This document shows positions 18,179 through 26,952 of a DNA stretch of 64,000 bases, one piece after another (position 1 is the stretch's first letter; each line of letters begins with the position of its first letter). Source of the DNA: Salinisphaera dokdonensis (GTDB taxonomy: Bacteria > Pseudomonadota > Gammaproteobacteria > Nevskiales > Salinisphaeraceae); assembly GCF_040361215.1 (NCBI RefSeq), contig NZ_APND01000004.1, positions 62,001 through 126,000 on the forward strand, read 5' to 3'. Under the pieces are notes generated by a model. It did no database searches and was not told the origin of the DNA. It worked only from the letters and a program-made list of their open reading frames with translations. Position numbers and translations under genes: made by a program.

Positions 18179-18511
18179 ATGAGTCAGTCCGACAAACCGA
18201 AGCCGACAGTGGAAGACGAAGGCGAAGCCGTCGTCGAAACCAGTCGTCCCAAAACCAAGCAACCGCCGTTGTACAAGGTGATCGTGCACAACGACGACTT
18301 CACGCCGATGGAGTTCGTGGTCGAGGTGCTGATGACCTATTTCTCGCTCGATCGCGAGCAATCGGTACAAGTCATGCTTACCGTTCATACGCGCGGCAAG
18401 GCGGTTGCAGGGACCTTCACGGCTCAGATTGCCGAGACCAAGGTGGCCATGGTTAACGACCATGCACGCGCCCACCAGCACCCGCTGTTGTGTACTATGG
18501 AAAAAGCCTGA
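18179..18511 (+). CDS. clpS: ATP-dependent Clp protease adaptor ClpS
   Basis: ClpS binds N-degron substrates and delivers them to ClpA-ClpP. The protein is 110 residues with a disordered N-terminal arm of about 35 residues followed by the conserved domain LYKVIVHNDDFTPMEFVVEVL; the NDD segment belongs to the substrate pocket. The ATG at 18179 is preferred over the adjacent GTG at 18176 because TAAGG lies eight bases upstream. clpA follows after 60 bases, the standard pairing. Confidence 0.95.
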   Translation: MSQSDKPKPTVEDEGEAVVETSRPKTKQPPLYKVIVHNDDFTPMEFVVEVLMTYFSLDREQSVQVMLTVHTRGKAVAGTFTAQIAETKVAMVNDHARAHQHPLLCTMEKA

Positions 18512-18570
18512 ATTCCGGCCGATAAAGGAATCATCAGGCCTCAATCGAACGTCAAGTTCGGGGACGCAAA

Positions 18571-20829
18571 ATGCTGAGCCAGGAACTCCAAACCGCTCTC
18601 GATGCTGCCTTCATGGTGGCCAGGCGGCAGCATCACGAGATGCTTACCGTCGAACATCTGTTGATGTCGCTGCTGGACAATCCGGCCGTGGTCGAGGTGC
18701 TCGAGTCGGTCAATGCCGATATTCCCCGTCTGGAGCGCGAGCTCAAGAGTTATATCGATACCCATGTGCCCGTGGTTCCGGCCGGCGAGGATCACGAAGT
18801 GCAGCCCACCCTGGGTTTCCAGCGCGTGCTCCAGCGCGCGGTCTACCATGTGCAGTCTTCGGGCAAGAAGGAGGTCACCGCGGTCAATGTACTGATCGCG
18901 ATCTTCTCGGAGCAAGAGTCGCATGCGGTGTTCCTGCTCGGTGAGCAGGATGTGACGCGTCTCGACGTGGTCAATTTCGTCTCGCACGGCGTGTCCAAGT
19001 CCGAATCGGACAGCCCGGAAGTCGGGCCGACGACCGAGAAGTCCGCTGAAGAGGGCGAGTCGAACAAGTCGCCGCTCGAGCAGTACGCAACCAATCTCAA
19101 CCGCAAGGCGGCAGAAGGCGACGTCGACCCGCTCATCGGGCGCGATCACGAGATCGAACGCGTGATTCAGACGCTGTGCCGCCGGCGCAAGAACAATCCG
19201 CTACTCGTCGGCGAAGCGGGCGTGGGCAAGACGGCGATCGCTGAAGGCCTCGCGCGCATGATCGTCGATGGTGAAGTGCCCGACGTGCTCAACCACAGTG
19301 TGATCTATGCGCTGGATCTCGGCGCACTGATTGCGGGTACCAAGTACCGCGGCGATTTCGAGAAGCGTCTCAAGGGCGTACTGGCGGAGCTCGACAAGCA
19401 GGACGGCGCGGTGCTGTTCATCGACGAGATCCATACCATTATCGGTGCGGGCGCGGCTTCGGGCGGCGTCATGGACGCCTCGAACCTGCTCAAGCCCAAG
19501 CTGGCCTCGGGCGAGCTGCGTTGCATGGGCGCGACGACCTACCAGGAGTTCCGCGGCGTGTTCGAGAAGGATCGTGCGCTCGCGCGTCGTTTCCAGAAGA
19601 TCGACGTGCCCGAGCCGAGCGTTGCCGATACCGTGCAGATCCTGCGCGGACTCAAGGAACGCTTCGAAACCCATCATCAGGTGCGCTACACCCAGCCGGC
19701 GCTCGAAGCGGCGGCTGAGCTGTCGGCGCGCCATATCAATGATCGCCACCTGCCCGACAAGGCCATCGATGTGATCGACGAGGCCGGCGCCCGGCTTCGC
19801 CTGCGTCCGTCCGGCAAGCGCCGCAAGACCGTGCAGGTACGGGATATCGAGGACATGGTCTCGCGTATCGCGCGGATTCCCTCCAAGACGGTTTCGCGGG
19901 ACGATCGCGATGTACTCAAGACCCTCGAGCGCGATCTCAAGCTGGTCATTTTCGGCCAGGACGAGGCTGTCACCTCGTTGGCGAGCGCGATCAAGATGTC
20001 GCGTTCCGGGCTGGATAATCGCGACAAGCCGATCGGCTCTTTCCTCTTCGCCGGCCCCACCGGCGTGGGCAAGACCGAGGTCACGCGCCAGCTGGCGCTG
20101 CATCTCGGCGTCGAACTGGTCCGCTTCGATATGTCCGAGTATATGGAGCGCCACACCGTGTCGCGCCTGATCGGCGCGCCGCCCGGCTATGTTGGTTACG
20201 ACCAGGGTGGCCTGCTGACCGAGGCGGTAACCAAGCAGCCGCATTCGGTGGTGTTGCTCGACGAGATCGAGAAGGCACACCCGGATATCTTCAATCTGCT
20301 GCTGCAGGTCATGGATCACGGCAAGCTCACCGACAACAACGGGCGCGAGGCGGACTTCCGCAACGTGATCCTGGTGATGACGACCAATGCCGGCGCGGAA
20401 GCCATGGCCAGCCGTGGCATCGGTTTCAACCCGAGTGACAGCAGCTCGGATGGTATGGAAGCGATCCGGCGCGGATTCACGCCGGAATTCCGGAACCGTC
20501 TGGACTCGGTCATTCAGTTCGAGCCGCTCCAGGGTGAGGTCATCGAGCGAGTCGTCGACAAGTTCGTGCTCCAACTTGAGGCTCAGCTTGAGGCGCGCGG
20601 TGTTGAGCTCACGGTGGAGTCCGAGGCACGCAGCTGGCTTGCTCACCGCGGCTACGATGTGAAGATGGGTGCTCGGCCAATGGCCCGCGTGATCCAGGAT
20701 TACATCAAGAAGCCGTTGGCCGAGGAACTGTTGTTCGGGCGCCTGGCCAATGGCGGCCAAGTGGTCGTGCGCGTGGCCGACGACGAGATCGAACTCGACG
20801 TCTCGCCGCGCGAGGTCGCAGAAGCTTAG
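18571..20829 (+). CDS. clpA: ATP-dependent Clp protease ATP-binding subunit ClpA
   Basis: ClpA (752 residues) unfolds substrates and feeds them to the ClpP protease. It has the N-terminal ClpS-binding repeat domain (residues 1-145), a first AAA+ module with Walker A GEAGVGKT near 214 and Walker B VLFIDEIHT, and a second with GPTGVGKT near 496 and VVLLDEIEKAH, plus the C-terminal D2-small domain. There is no middle coiled coil, which separates it from ClpB. A clear terminator follows. The clpP gene is not in this window. Confidence 0.97.
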   Translation: MLSQELQTALDAAFMVARRQHHEMLTVEHLLMSLLDNPAVVEVLESVNADIPRLERELKSYIDTHVPVVPAGEDHEVQPTLGFQRVLQRAVYHVQSSGKKEVTAVNVLIAIFSEQESHAVFLLGEQDVTRLDVVNFVSHGVSKSESDSPEVGPTTEKSAEEGESNKSPLEQYATNLNRKAAEGDVDPLIGRDHEIERVIQTLCRRRKNNPLLVGEAGVGKTAIAEGLARMIVDGEVPDVLNHSVIYALDLGALIAGTKYRGDFEKRLKGVLAELDKQDGAVLFIDEIHTIIGAGAASGGVMDASNLLKPKLASGELRCMGATTYQEFRGVFEKDRALARRFQKIDVPEPSVADTVQILRGLKERFETHHQVRYTQPALEAAAELSARHINDRHLPDKAIDVIDEAGARLRLRPSGKRRKTVQVRDIEDMVSRIARIPSKTVSRDDRDVLKTLERDLKLVIFGQDEAVTSLASAIKMSRSGLDNRDKPIGSFLFAGPTGVGKTEVTRQLALHLGVELVRFDMSEYMERHTVSRLIGAPPGYVGYDQGGLLTEAVTKQPHSVVLLDEIEKAHPDIFNLLLQVMDHGKLTDNNGREADFRNVILVMTTNAGAEAMASRGIGFNPSDSSSDGMEAIRRGFTPEFRNRLDSVIQFEPLQGEVIERVVDKFVLQLEAQLEARGVELTVESEARSWLAHRGYDVKMGARPMARVIQDYIKKPLAEELLFGRLANGGQVVVRVADDEIELDVSPREVAEA

Positions 20830-20855
20830 CCAATAGCGCCCTGTCTCTGGATTGC

Positions 20856-20884
20856 AGGCCCGGTAGATTCACCGGGCCTTTTTT
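20856..20884 (+). terminator. Intrinsic terminator after clpA
   Basis: AGGCCCGGT and ACCGGGCCT form a perfect 9-bp stem with a 6-base loop, followed by a run of six T. It lies 27 bases after the clpA stop. Confidence 0.92.
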
Positions 20885-20923
20885 ATGCGCTGAATTAACT
20901 TGGTTTCATAGCGCTCTGATAAA

Positions 20924-23900
20924 TCAGTGAAAATCACGTGACCGTGTGCTTAGTCCGCCAAGTCGATGACTGTCGTCGATGATATGGCGCGCCACGCAAT
21001 GGGTGACGGGGCCTGCGCGCTGCATCTGCCCGAATACGCGCAGTAGCCGTGCGCTGGTGACGGCGACGCGGTAACGCTTGAACAGAGTGGGCCAGATCAC
21101 GAGATTGATCGGCCCGGTCTCGTCTTCCAGAGTGACGAAGGTCGTGCCCTTGGCGCTGCCGGGACGTTGGCGAATGGTGACCAGCCCGGCAACATGCGCC
21201 GTCTGTTTGTCGGCGAGTCGACCGAAATCGGTTGCGGTCAGGACACCTTCGCGTTGTAACTGCTCGCGCAATAGCGCCAGTGGATGTCGACGCAGGGTCA
21301 GAGCGAGGCTGGCGTAATCGGCGACGACATCGGTGCCTTCATCCGGTGCCGGCAGGTCGACCGGTTCCTCGGGCGCTTCCAGGTCTGCGAACAGATCCTG
21401 ATGCACCTTAGTCGCGGCGATCTGCCATTGGGCTTCATGCCGGTGGCCGGCCAGGCTGCGTAACGCATCGGCACGCGCCAGCGCATCCCGGGCGCGTCGT
21501 TCCAGCGTGCCACGAGTGACCAGATCCGCCACATTGCGAAACGGCCGTTGCCCGCGAGCGGTGACGACACGCGCAGCGGTATCGGGAGCGAGTCCTTTCA
21601 CCAGCCGCAGACCCAGGCGCAGGGCGAATCGGTTATGAGCTGTCGCCGTCACGTCGTCCAGTGGCTCAAGCGTGCAGTCCCAGTCGGAATAACAGACGTC
21701 CGGCTCGCGCACGACCACGCCATGCCGGCGGGCATCGCCCACCAACTGGGCTGGAGCGTAGAAACCCATGGGCTGACTGTTGAGCAGGGCGGCGGTGAAG
21801 GCGGCCGGGTAATGGCATTTCAGATATGCCGAAACATAGACGAGCAGGGCGAAACTCACAGCATGGGATTCCGGGAACCCGTAGCTGCCGAAACCCTTGA
21901 TCTGCTCGAAAATGCGATCTGCGAAATCCTCGTTGTAGCCATTGGCGGCCATCCCGGACCTAAGGCGTTCGCGCCAGGGCTCGAGCCCGCCTTTTTTCTT
22001 CCACGCTGCCATGGAGCGACGCAGACCATCGGCCTCGCCGGGTGTGAAGTTGGCCGCCACCATGGCGATCTTCATCACCTGTTCCTGAAAGATGGGTACG
22101 CCGAGCGTGCGTTCGAGCACGCCGCGCAGGGCATCGCTCGGATAGCTTACCCGCTGCGGGTTGTCGCGACGTTCCAGATAGGGATGGACCATGCCGCCCT
22201 GAATCGGCCCGGGCCGCACGATGGCGACTTCGATGACAAGGTCGAAGAACGTACGCGGCTTCAGGCGCGGCAACATGCTCATCTGGGCACGCGACTCGAT
22301 CTGGAATACGCCGATGGTGTCGGCGTTCGAGGCCATGTCGTAGGTCGGCTTGTCCTTGCCGGGAATGCTGGCCATGGTCAGTTGCCGGCCGTGGCATGCA
22401 GAAACCAGGTCGAAGCAGCGGCGTATACAGCTGAGCATGCCCAGAGCCAGCACATCGATCTTCATCAGGCCGACAGCTTCGAGATCATCCTTGTCCCACT
22501 GGATGATGGTGCGCTCGGGCATGGCGGCATTCTCTACCGGCACCAGTTCCTCCAGCGGCGCTTCGGAGAGCACGAATCCGCCGACATGCTGGGAAAGATG
22601 ACGCGGGAAGCCGATGAGCGTATCGACCAGCACGAGAATACGGGTGAGCTGCTGCTCGTCGATATCTATACCGCGTTCTTCGAGCTGATCGGCAAGCGTG
22701 CCGTCGTCACTGCGGCGTGACATAGCCCGGGCAAGCGTATCAATCTGATCGACGCTCAGACCCATGGCTCGGCCGATATCGCGCATCGCACTACGCGGCC
22801 GGTAATGGATGACGGTCGCCGCCAGGGCAGCACGGCGGCGACCGTACTTGGCATAGATGTACTGGATAACCTCCTCGCGGCGCTCGTGTTCGAAGTCCAC
22901 GTCGATATCGGGTGGTTCGTTGCGCTCGCGTGAAATGAAGCGCTCGAAGAGCATGTCGTGCCGGACCGGGTCGACTTCGGTGATCTCCAGGCAGAAGCAC
23001 ACCACAGAGTTGGCAGCCGACCCGCGCCCCTGACAAAGAATGCCCCGACTGCGGGCATGGGCGACGATGTCGTGCACGGTGAGGAAATAGTGCGGATAGT
23101 TCTTTTCCGCGATCAGTTCGAGTTCGCGCTCGATCTGGCCCCGTACCGTCGCGCTGGGCCCGTTCGGCCAGCGCTTGCGGCTGCCTTGCTCGACCAGCGC
23201 GCGCAGATGGCTTTGCGCGCTCTGGCCGGCAGGCACCAGTTCAGCCGGATAGTCATAACGAATATCGCGCAGATTGAAGTGGCAGTCGGTCGCGATCCGA
23301 ACACTCGTTGCCAGGGCTTCGGCCGGATAAATCGCGGTCAGCGTCGACAGCGGGCGCAGGTAGCGCTCCCCGTTGGCGAACAGGGTCTGTCCTGCCGTGG
23401 CCACGGTGCGGCCCATGCGCAACGCGGTGAATATGTCCTGCAAGGCGCGGCGTGCGCGCCGGTGCATGTGCACGTCGCCCACGGCGACCAGCGGCAGACC
23501 GTACTGGGCTCGCAAGGCGGCAAGACGGCGCTGGTGCGAGTCGTCGCGGGCCTGGCGGTGCAGCGCGAGGGCGATATGGGCATGACGCGGATAAGCGCTT
23601 GCCAGCCAGCCGAGCACGTCGCATAGCGCGGCAGTGGGCGGGCTGTCGTAGTCGGGCAGTACAAGCAGATGGCAATCATCGAGCGTGGCGGCCTGAAGAT
23701 CAGCGAGATCGAGCGCGTAACTGCCCTTGTGCGCGCGGCGCCGGGCTGTCGTGATCAATTGGCAAAGCCTTGTGTAACCGGGCCGATTACGGACCAGCAC
23801 AACCAACGTAATGCCGTTGGCCAGTTGGAAGCGACTGCCCAGGATCAGCGGTATACCGCTGCGTTCGGCGGCCTGTAGAGCACGTACCGCGCCGGCCAGG

Positions 23901-24058
23901 CTGCATTCGTCGGTGATCGCGATTGCGGCGTAGCCGAGTTCCGCGGCGCGTGTCACCAGTTCTTCTGGTGTCGACGCGCCGCGCTGGAAGGAGAATCCGC
24001 TGACACAGCACAGTTCGGCGTAGCCGGGCGGGGCGGGCGAGTCTTCGTCTGTTGTCAT
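20924..24058 (-). CDS. imuC: Error-prone DNA polymerase DnaE2 (ImuC)
   Basis: ImuC/DnaE2 is the alternative alpha subunit of the ImuABC mutasome, which copies damaged DNA. The 1044-residue protein has an N-terminal PHP domain (YAELCCVSGFSFQRGASTPEEL, ITDECSLAG), the catalytic polymerase region with the acidic pair in EPPDIDVDFEHERREEV, SHAVSFALLVYVSAYLK, and a C-terminal OB fold near residue 950 (RPGSAKGTTFVTLEDETG). Its ATG overlaps the imuB stop. It follows the LexA-controlled imuA-imuB genes, so it should be induced by DNA damage. Confidence 0.95.
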   Translation of the reverse strand: MTTDEDSPAPPGYAELCCVSGFSFQRGASTPEELVTRAAELGYAAIAITDECSLAGAVRALQAAERSGIPLILGSRFQLANGITLVVLVRNRPGYTRLCQLITTARRRAHKGSYALDLADLQAATLDDCHLLVLPDYDSPPTAALCDVLGWLASAYPRHAHIALALHRQARDDSHQRRLAALRAQYGLPLVAVGDVHMHRRARRALQDIFTALRMGRTVATAGQTLFANGERYLRPLSTLTAIYPAEALATSVRIATDCHFNLRDIRYDYPAELVPAGQSAQSHLRALVEQGSRKRWPNGPSATVRGQIERELELIAEKNYPHYFLTVHDIVAHARSRGILCQGRGSAANSVVCFCLEITEVDPVRHDMLFERFISRERNEPPDIDVDFEHERREEVIQYIYAKYGRRRAALAATVIHYRPRSAMRDIGRAMGLSVDQIDTLARAMSRRSDDGTLADQLEERGIDIDEQQLTRILVLVDTLIGFPRHLSQHVGGFVLSEAPLEELVPVENAAMPERTIIQWDKDDLEAVGLMKIDVLALGMLSCIRRCFDLVSACHGRQLTMASIPGKDKPTYDMASNADTIGVFQIESRAQMSMLPRLKPRTFFDLVIEVAIVRPGPIQGGMVHPYLERRDNPQRVSYPSDALRGVLERTLGVPIFQEQVMKIAMVAANFTPGEADGLRRSMAAWKKKGGLEPWRERLRSGMAANGYNEDFADRIFEQIKGFGSYGFPESHAVSFALLVYVSAYLKCHYPAAFTAALLNSQPMGFYAPAQLVGDARRHGVVVREPDVCYSDWDCTLEPLDDVTATAHNRFALRLGLRLVKGLAPDTAARVVTARGQRPFRNVADLVTRGTLERRARDALARADALRSLAGHRHEAQWQIAATKVHQDLFADLEAPEEPVDLPAPDEGTDVVADYASLALTLRRHPLALLREQLQREGVLTATDFGRLADKQTAHVAGLVTIRQRPGSAKGTTFVTLEDETGPINLVIWPTLFKRYRVAVTSARLLRVFGQMQRAGPVTHCVARHIIDDSHRLGGLSTRSRDFH

Positions 24059-25479
24059 CCGAACAGGCCGTGCATGTAATACACGGGCGGACTGTCGGGA
24101 CGCGCATGGACAAGATCACGATAGACCCAGAGCAGGCGTCCCCGGCTGTCCCGGGCGCGGAAATAGTCGCGCCGGATGCTGTGCTGCCACCAGCCGGTCT
24201 CGATGCGTTCCGGGCCACTTATCAGGGTCAGATCATTCGGCGCCCGCTGTGGTTCGTCGAGGAGCCAGAGCGGGCGCGGGGCGGAGGCCGCTGCACTGTC
24301 GGTCGGCGGTCTATCGATCTCGGTGCTTGATTGGTCGGGATGGTGATCATCCACCGCTTGCAGCCAGCCCACGGCCGAATGGCCGAGCCGTGCGCGCAGG
24401 CGATCGAGAACCGCCGGCCACTGTTCACAGCCCGTGCTGTCCTCGTCGCGCCAGAGGCTGTCCTGTTCGTGCTCGTGGCGGCGTAATCGGTCGCTGGCCA
24501 GCGCGATCTCGAGCACTGGGGCAGCGAGGGTGAGCCGTGCCAGGCGTTCGTGAGCAACACGTTCCAGATGATCAGCCGCGCGCGAAGGGGCGGCCAGTCG
24601 CAGCATCAGCCGGGTGGGCGGAAGATCGTCGTGAAAGAGTTTGATCTGCAGCGTCTGGATCGTGGCATCCGCCCCCTGTAGAAAGGCGGCGAGTTCGCCA
24701 AGAATGCGCCGGAGCACGAACACCAGTCCCTGCGTGGTTTCGACCGCGCCGGTGAGCTCATGCCTGGTGCCGTAGCGTTGCGGCAGTTGATACAGCGTCA
24801 ATTCGTGTGGCCGTTGTCCTCGCACACGTTCCAGATGGTCGAGTGTGGCCTGACCGTAGCGGCGTATCAGTGCGCCGGGCGGCAAAGCCAGTAGTTCACC
24901 GGTCTGACGCAAGCCACTGGCCTTGAGCGAGAGTTCGGCGCGGGGATCAAGATCGAGACAGTGCAGTGGCAGATGCGCCAGCGATCCGTCTTTCTGGCCG
25001 CGTGTGGGCGCTCGGGCAAAAGCCAGTGCGGCATCCGGCGTATCGGCGACGCCGAGGCTGTAGCGATAGCCCATGCGGTTGAGATCCCGGCGCACGGCAC
25101 GCAGTAATCTTTGTCGGCCGCCAAAAAGTTTCAGGCTCGCGCCGATTTCGAGCACGACACGGCTGCATTCGATCTGATCACCCGCCGGCGCGATATGAAC
25201 CTGACTGCTATAGCGCCATGCCCAGCCGCCCAGGCGTTCCAGTGCAGCCTGTTCGCCAGCGATACGTCGTTCGAGTATGTGCATGTCTGGTGCGCGCATG
25301 CGCGCATCCGCGAGCACCATACCGCGGCGCACACCTTGCTCGATCGCGGGTTCGCCGGCAGCAACAACCCGCCGCTTTCCGGCCTGGTTCTCGACTACGA
25401 GTGTGGCCGTCGTGGCGGGTGCGACAGCGTCGCTAAGGCTATCGAGTGCCCAGTGGGGGAAACGCAGGGCGAGCCACAT
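24055..25479 (-). CDS. imuB: ImuB, Y-family polymerase-like protein of the mutasome
   Basis: ImuB is a catalytically inactive DinB/UmuC relative that bridges ImuA, DnaE2 and the sliding clamp. The chosen start at 25479 gives MWLALRFPHWALDSL, the normal N-terminus, with GGAG about ten bases upstream; an ATG at 25509 has no binding site. The protein is 474 residues. The UmuC-like region (ECSRVVLEIGASLKLFGGRQ, GVADTPDAALAFA) and the C-terminal ImuB-C region (GPERIETGWW, RDYFRARDSRGRLLWVYRD) are clear. It overlaps imuA by about 40 bases and imuC by 4. Confidence 0.92.
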   Translation of the reverse strand: MWLALRFPHWALDSLSDAVAPATTATLVVENQAGKRRVVAAGEPAIEQGVRRGMVLADARMRAPDMHILERRIAGEQAALERLGGWAWRYSSQVHIAPAGDQIECSRVVLEIGASLKLFGGRQRLLRAVRRDLNRMGYRYSLGVADTPDAALAFARAPTRGQKDGSLAHLPLHCLDLDPRAELSLKASGLRQTGELLALPPGALIRRYGQATLDHLERVRGQRPHELTLYQLPQRYGTRHELTGAVETTQGLVFVLRRILGELAAFLQGADATIQTLQIKLFHDDLPPTRLMLRLAAPSRAADHLERVAHERLARLTLAAPVLEIALASDRLRRHEHEQDSLWRDEDSTGCEQWPAVLDRLRARLGHSAVGWLQAVDDHHPDQSSTEIDRPPTDSAAASAPRPLWLLDEPQRAPNDLTLISGPERIETGWWQHSIRRDYFRARDSRGRLLWVYRDLVHARPDSPPVYYMHGLFG

Positions 25480-26236
25480 GCGATCTGGTCTCCGAAGCGG
25501 TGGATTCATTGCTGGCCGGTGCACGCACGCTGGCCAGCGAAACAGGAGCGGGGCGCATCTGCCAGGGCTGGTCGAGCGCGGCCTGCAGACCGACAGCCCG
25601 GGCACCGGCAGGGCCGCGACATTTGAGTATTTCCAGACGCTGGCCTTTGGCGCCGGCGGTGATCGCCACTCGCAAAGCGGCCGGGGAGCGCTCGGCCGCG
25701 CGACGAATATCGCGATAGACAAAAACCGGGCAGACCGACTTTTCAGCGGCCAGCTGCAGCCGGCGCAGGGCGGTGGTATCCAGGCTGTCCCCCCAGACCA
25801 CGAAAGCCGTAAACGCATGGGCATGGGCCATCTGCTCGACACACCAGACCCGTTCGTTGTCGTCCCGGCAATGGATGATAGGCAGTCGAGCACAGTCGAT
25901 ACCCGACTGGGCAAGCGCAGCGGCATGCAGGGTGCCGGGTGGCGCAACGAAAGCCAGCTGACGACGTGGATGAGCGGCCATGCGGGCCGCGAGGCCGTGT
26001 AGCAACAGGCTCAGTTCACCCATGCCCGTGTTGGAACTCAACAGCTCCGTGACCGCGCCAATGGGATAACCACCGCCGGGCAGCAGCCGGTCAAGTGCCG
26101 CCGAGCCCGTACTCATCGCCGGCAACTCGGCCTGACGCGTGGCGCGATGGACGCCGAAGCGCCGCCAATAGGCTTCGTGTTCGGCCAGTCGGCGTTTCGC
26201 CGCGGGATTCGATGTGGAGGTGTATAGATTGCTCAT
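25439..26236 (-). CDS. imuA: ImuA, RecA-like/SulA-like mutasome protein
   Basis: ImuA (265 residues) is the RecA-related component of the ImuABC mutasome. Recognisable parts are TGSAALDRLLPGGGYPIGAVTELL near residues 43-66 and SLLLHGLAARMAAHPRRQLAFVAPP. The family P-loop is degenerate. The ATG at 26236 lies two bases from the LexA box, leaving no space for a ribosome-binding site; the next ATG (residue 41) would remove family-like sequence. Leaderless translation from 26236 is the simplest reading. The gene order imuA-imuB-imuC with overlaps indicates one operon. Confidence 0.9.
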   Translation of the reverse strand: MSNLYTSTSNPAAKRRLAEHEAYWRRFGVHRATRQAELPAMSTGSAALDRLLPGGGYPIGAVTELLSSNTGMGELSLLLHGLAARMAAHPRRQLAFVAPPGTLHAAALAQSGIDCARLPIIHCRDDNERVWCVEQMAHAHAFTAFVVWGDSLDTTALRRLQLAAEKSVCPVFVYRDIRRAAERSPAALRVAITAGAKGQRLEILKCRGPAGARAVGLQAALDQPWQMRPAPVSLASVRAPASNESTASETRSHVARPAFPPLGTR

Positions 26237-26238
26237 GA

Positions 26239-26254
26239 CTGTATTTATATACAG
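26239..26254 (-). promoter_or_regulatory. LexA (SOS) box of the imuABC operon
   Basis: CTGTATTTATATACAG matches the gammaproteobacterial LexA operator CTGT-N8-ACAG with an AT-rich core, and the flanking bases extend the match (ACTGT...ACAGTA). On the minus strand it contains a TATAAA-like -10 element. It ends two bases before the imuA start codon. Confidence 0.93.
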
Positions 26255-26373
26255 TAAAAAGAGCAGTGGCTACCCCTGAGCCAACCTCAGAGCAGGCGCG
26301 GCCCGTCAATTGGGCGATTGGCGCGCACCGGCCGGTACGCGCGTCGCGGGATTCGCTCGGCGCGTTGCGCCAG

Positions 26374-26802
26374 TTAGCGGGTGGGCAGGGCCTCGAAGCG
26401 GGCCAGGGTGCGGCCACGGTTGTCGAACAGCGTAAGCATGCCGTTGTCGACCTGTGCCTCGCTGGTGCGCTCGAGCGCGTGCATGAAGGCTTCTTCCTGC
26501 TCCATGGCATCGGCACAGTAACGGCGCGTGCTTGCCAGCGAATCGAAACGCAGGCTCTGGCCGCCACCGCTGTATACGCCGTTGAGGCGGTTGCAGCCGG
26601 CAAAGCCTTCCACGCGCTGGCTGTCGCCGTGCATCAGCAGATAGGGGTCACGCCGCGTGGCCTCGCGATCGACCGGACGGTTGTCGAGCTGGGCGAGCTG
26701 CCACTCGGTGTCGGCCAGGCGGATGAAATCGGGCGTGCCGGCGCAGGCAGCGAGCACCAGTGTGGTAAGCACAAGCAGACAGAACGTGCGGATAGCGTGC
26801 AT
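26374..26802 (-). CDS. META-domain (HslJ-like) lipoprotein
   Basis: The 142-residue protein starts at an ATG at 26802 with GAGG upstream and has a lipoprotein signal peptide ending LVLAAC (Cys20). The mature part is a META domain: TEWQLAQLDNRPV, the GFAGCNRLNGVYSGGG core and the family-like C-terminal half with RRYCADAMEQEEAFMHAL. HslJ-family proteins are associated with heat shock or novobiocin resistance in E. coli; the role here is unknown. It lies upstream of imuA on the same strand, but the LexA box lies between them and drives imuA only. Confidence 0.88.
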   Translation of the reverse strand: MHAIRTFCLLVLTTLVLAACAGTPDFIRLADTEWQLAQLDNRPVDREATRRDPYLLMHGDSQRVEGFAGCNRLNGVYSGGGQSLRFDSLASTRRYCADAMEQEEAFMHALERTSEAQVDNGMLTLFDNRGRTLARFEALPTR

Positions 26803-26952
26803 GGGGCCTCGTATATGGCGTAGTTGAAACCGGTCCGGCCCCAAGCGTAGCGGCCCCGGGGGCGCTATTGCACGTGTTCGCCCGCGGCTGCTGCCTCCGG
26901 GGGTTCGATCATGGCGTAGAATCGCGCGGCATTTCGCAGCGATAAGCTTTTC

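Noticed and set aside
19201..20760. 519-codon minus-strand frame opposite clpA
   Set aside because: Shadow of clpA; His/Leu/Arg composition typical of antisense reading, no conserved motif.
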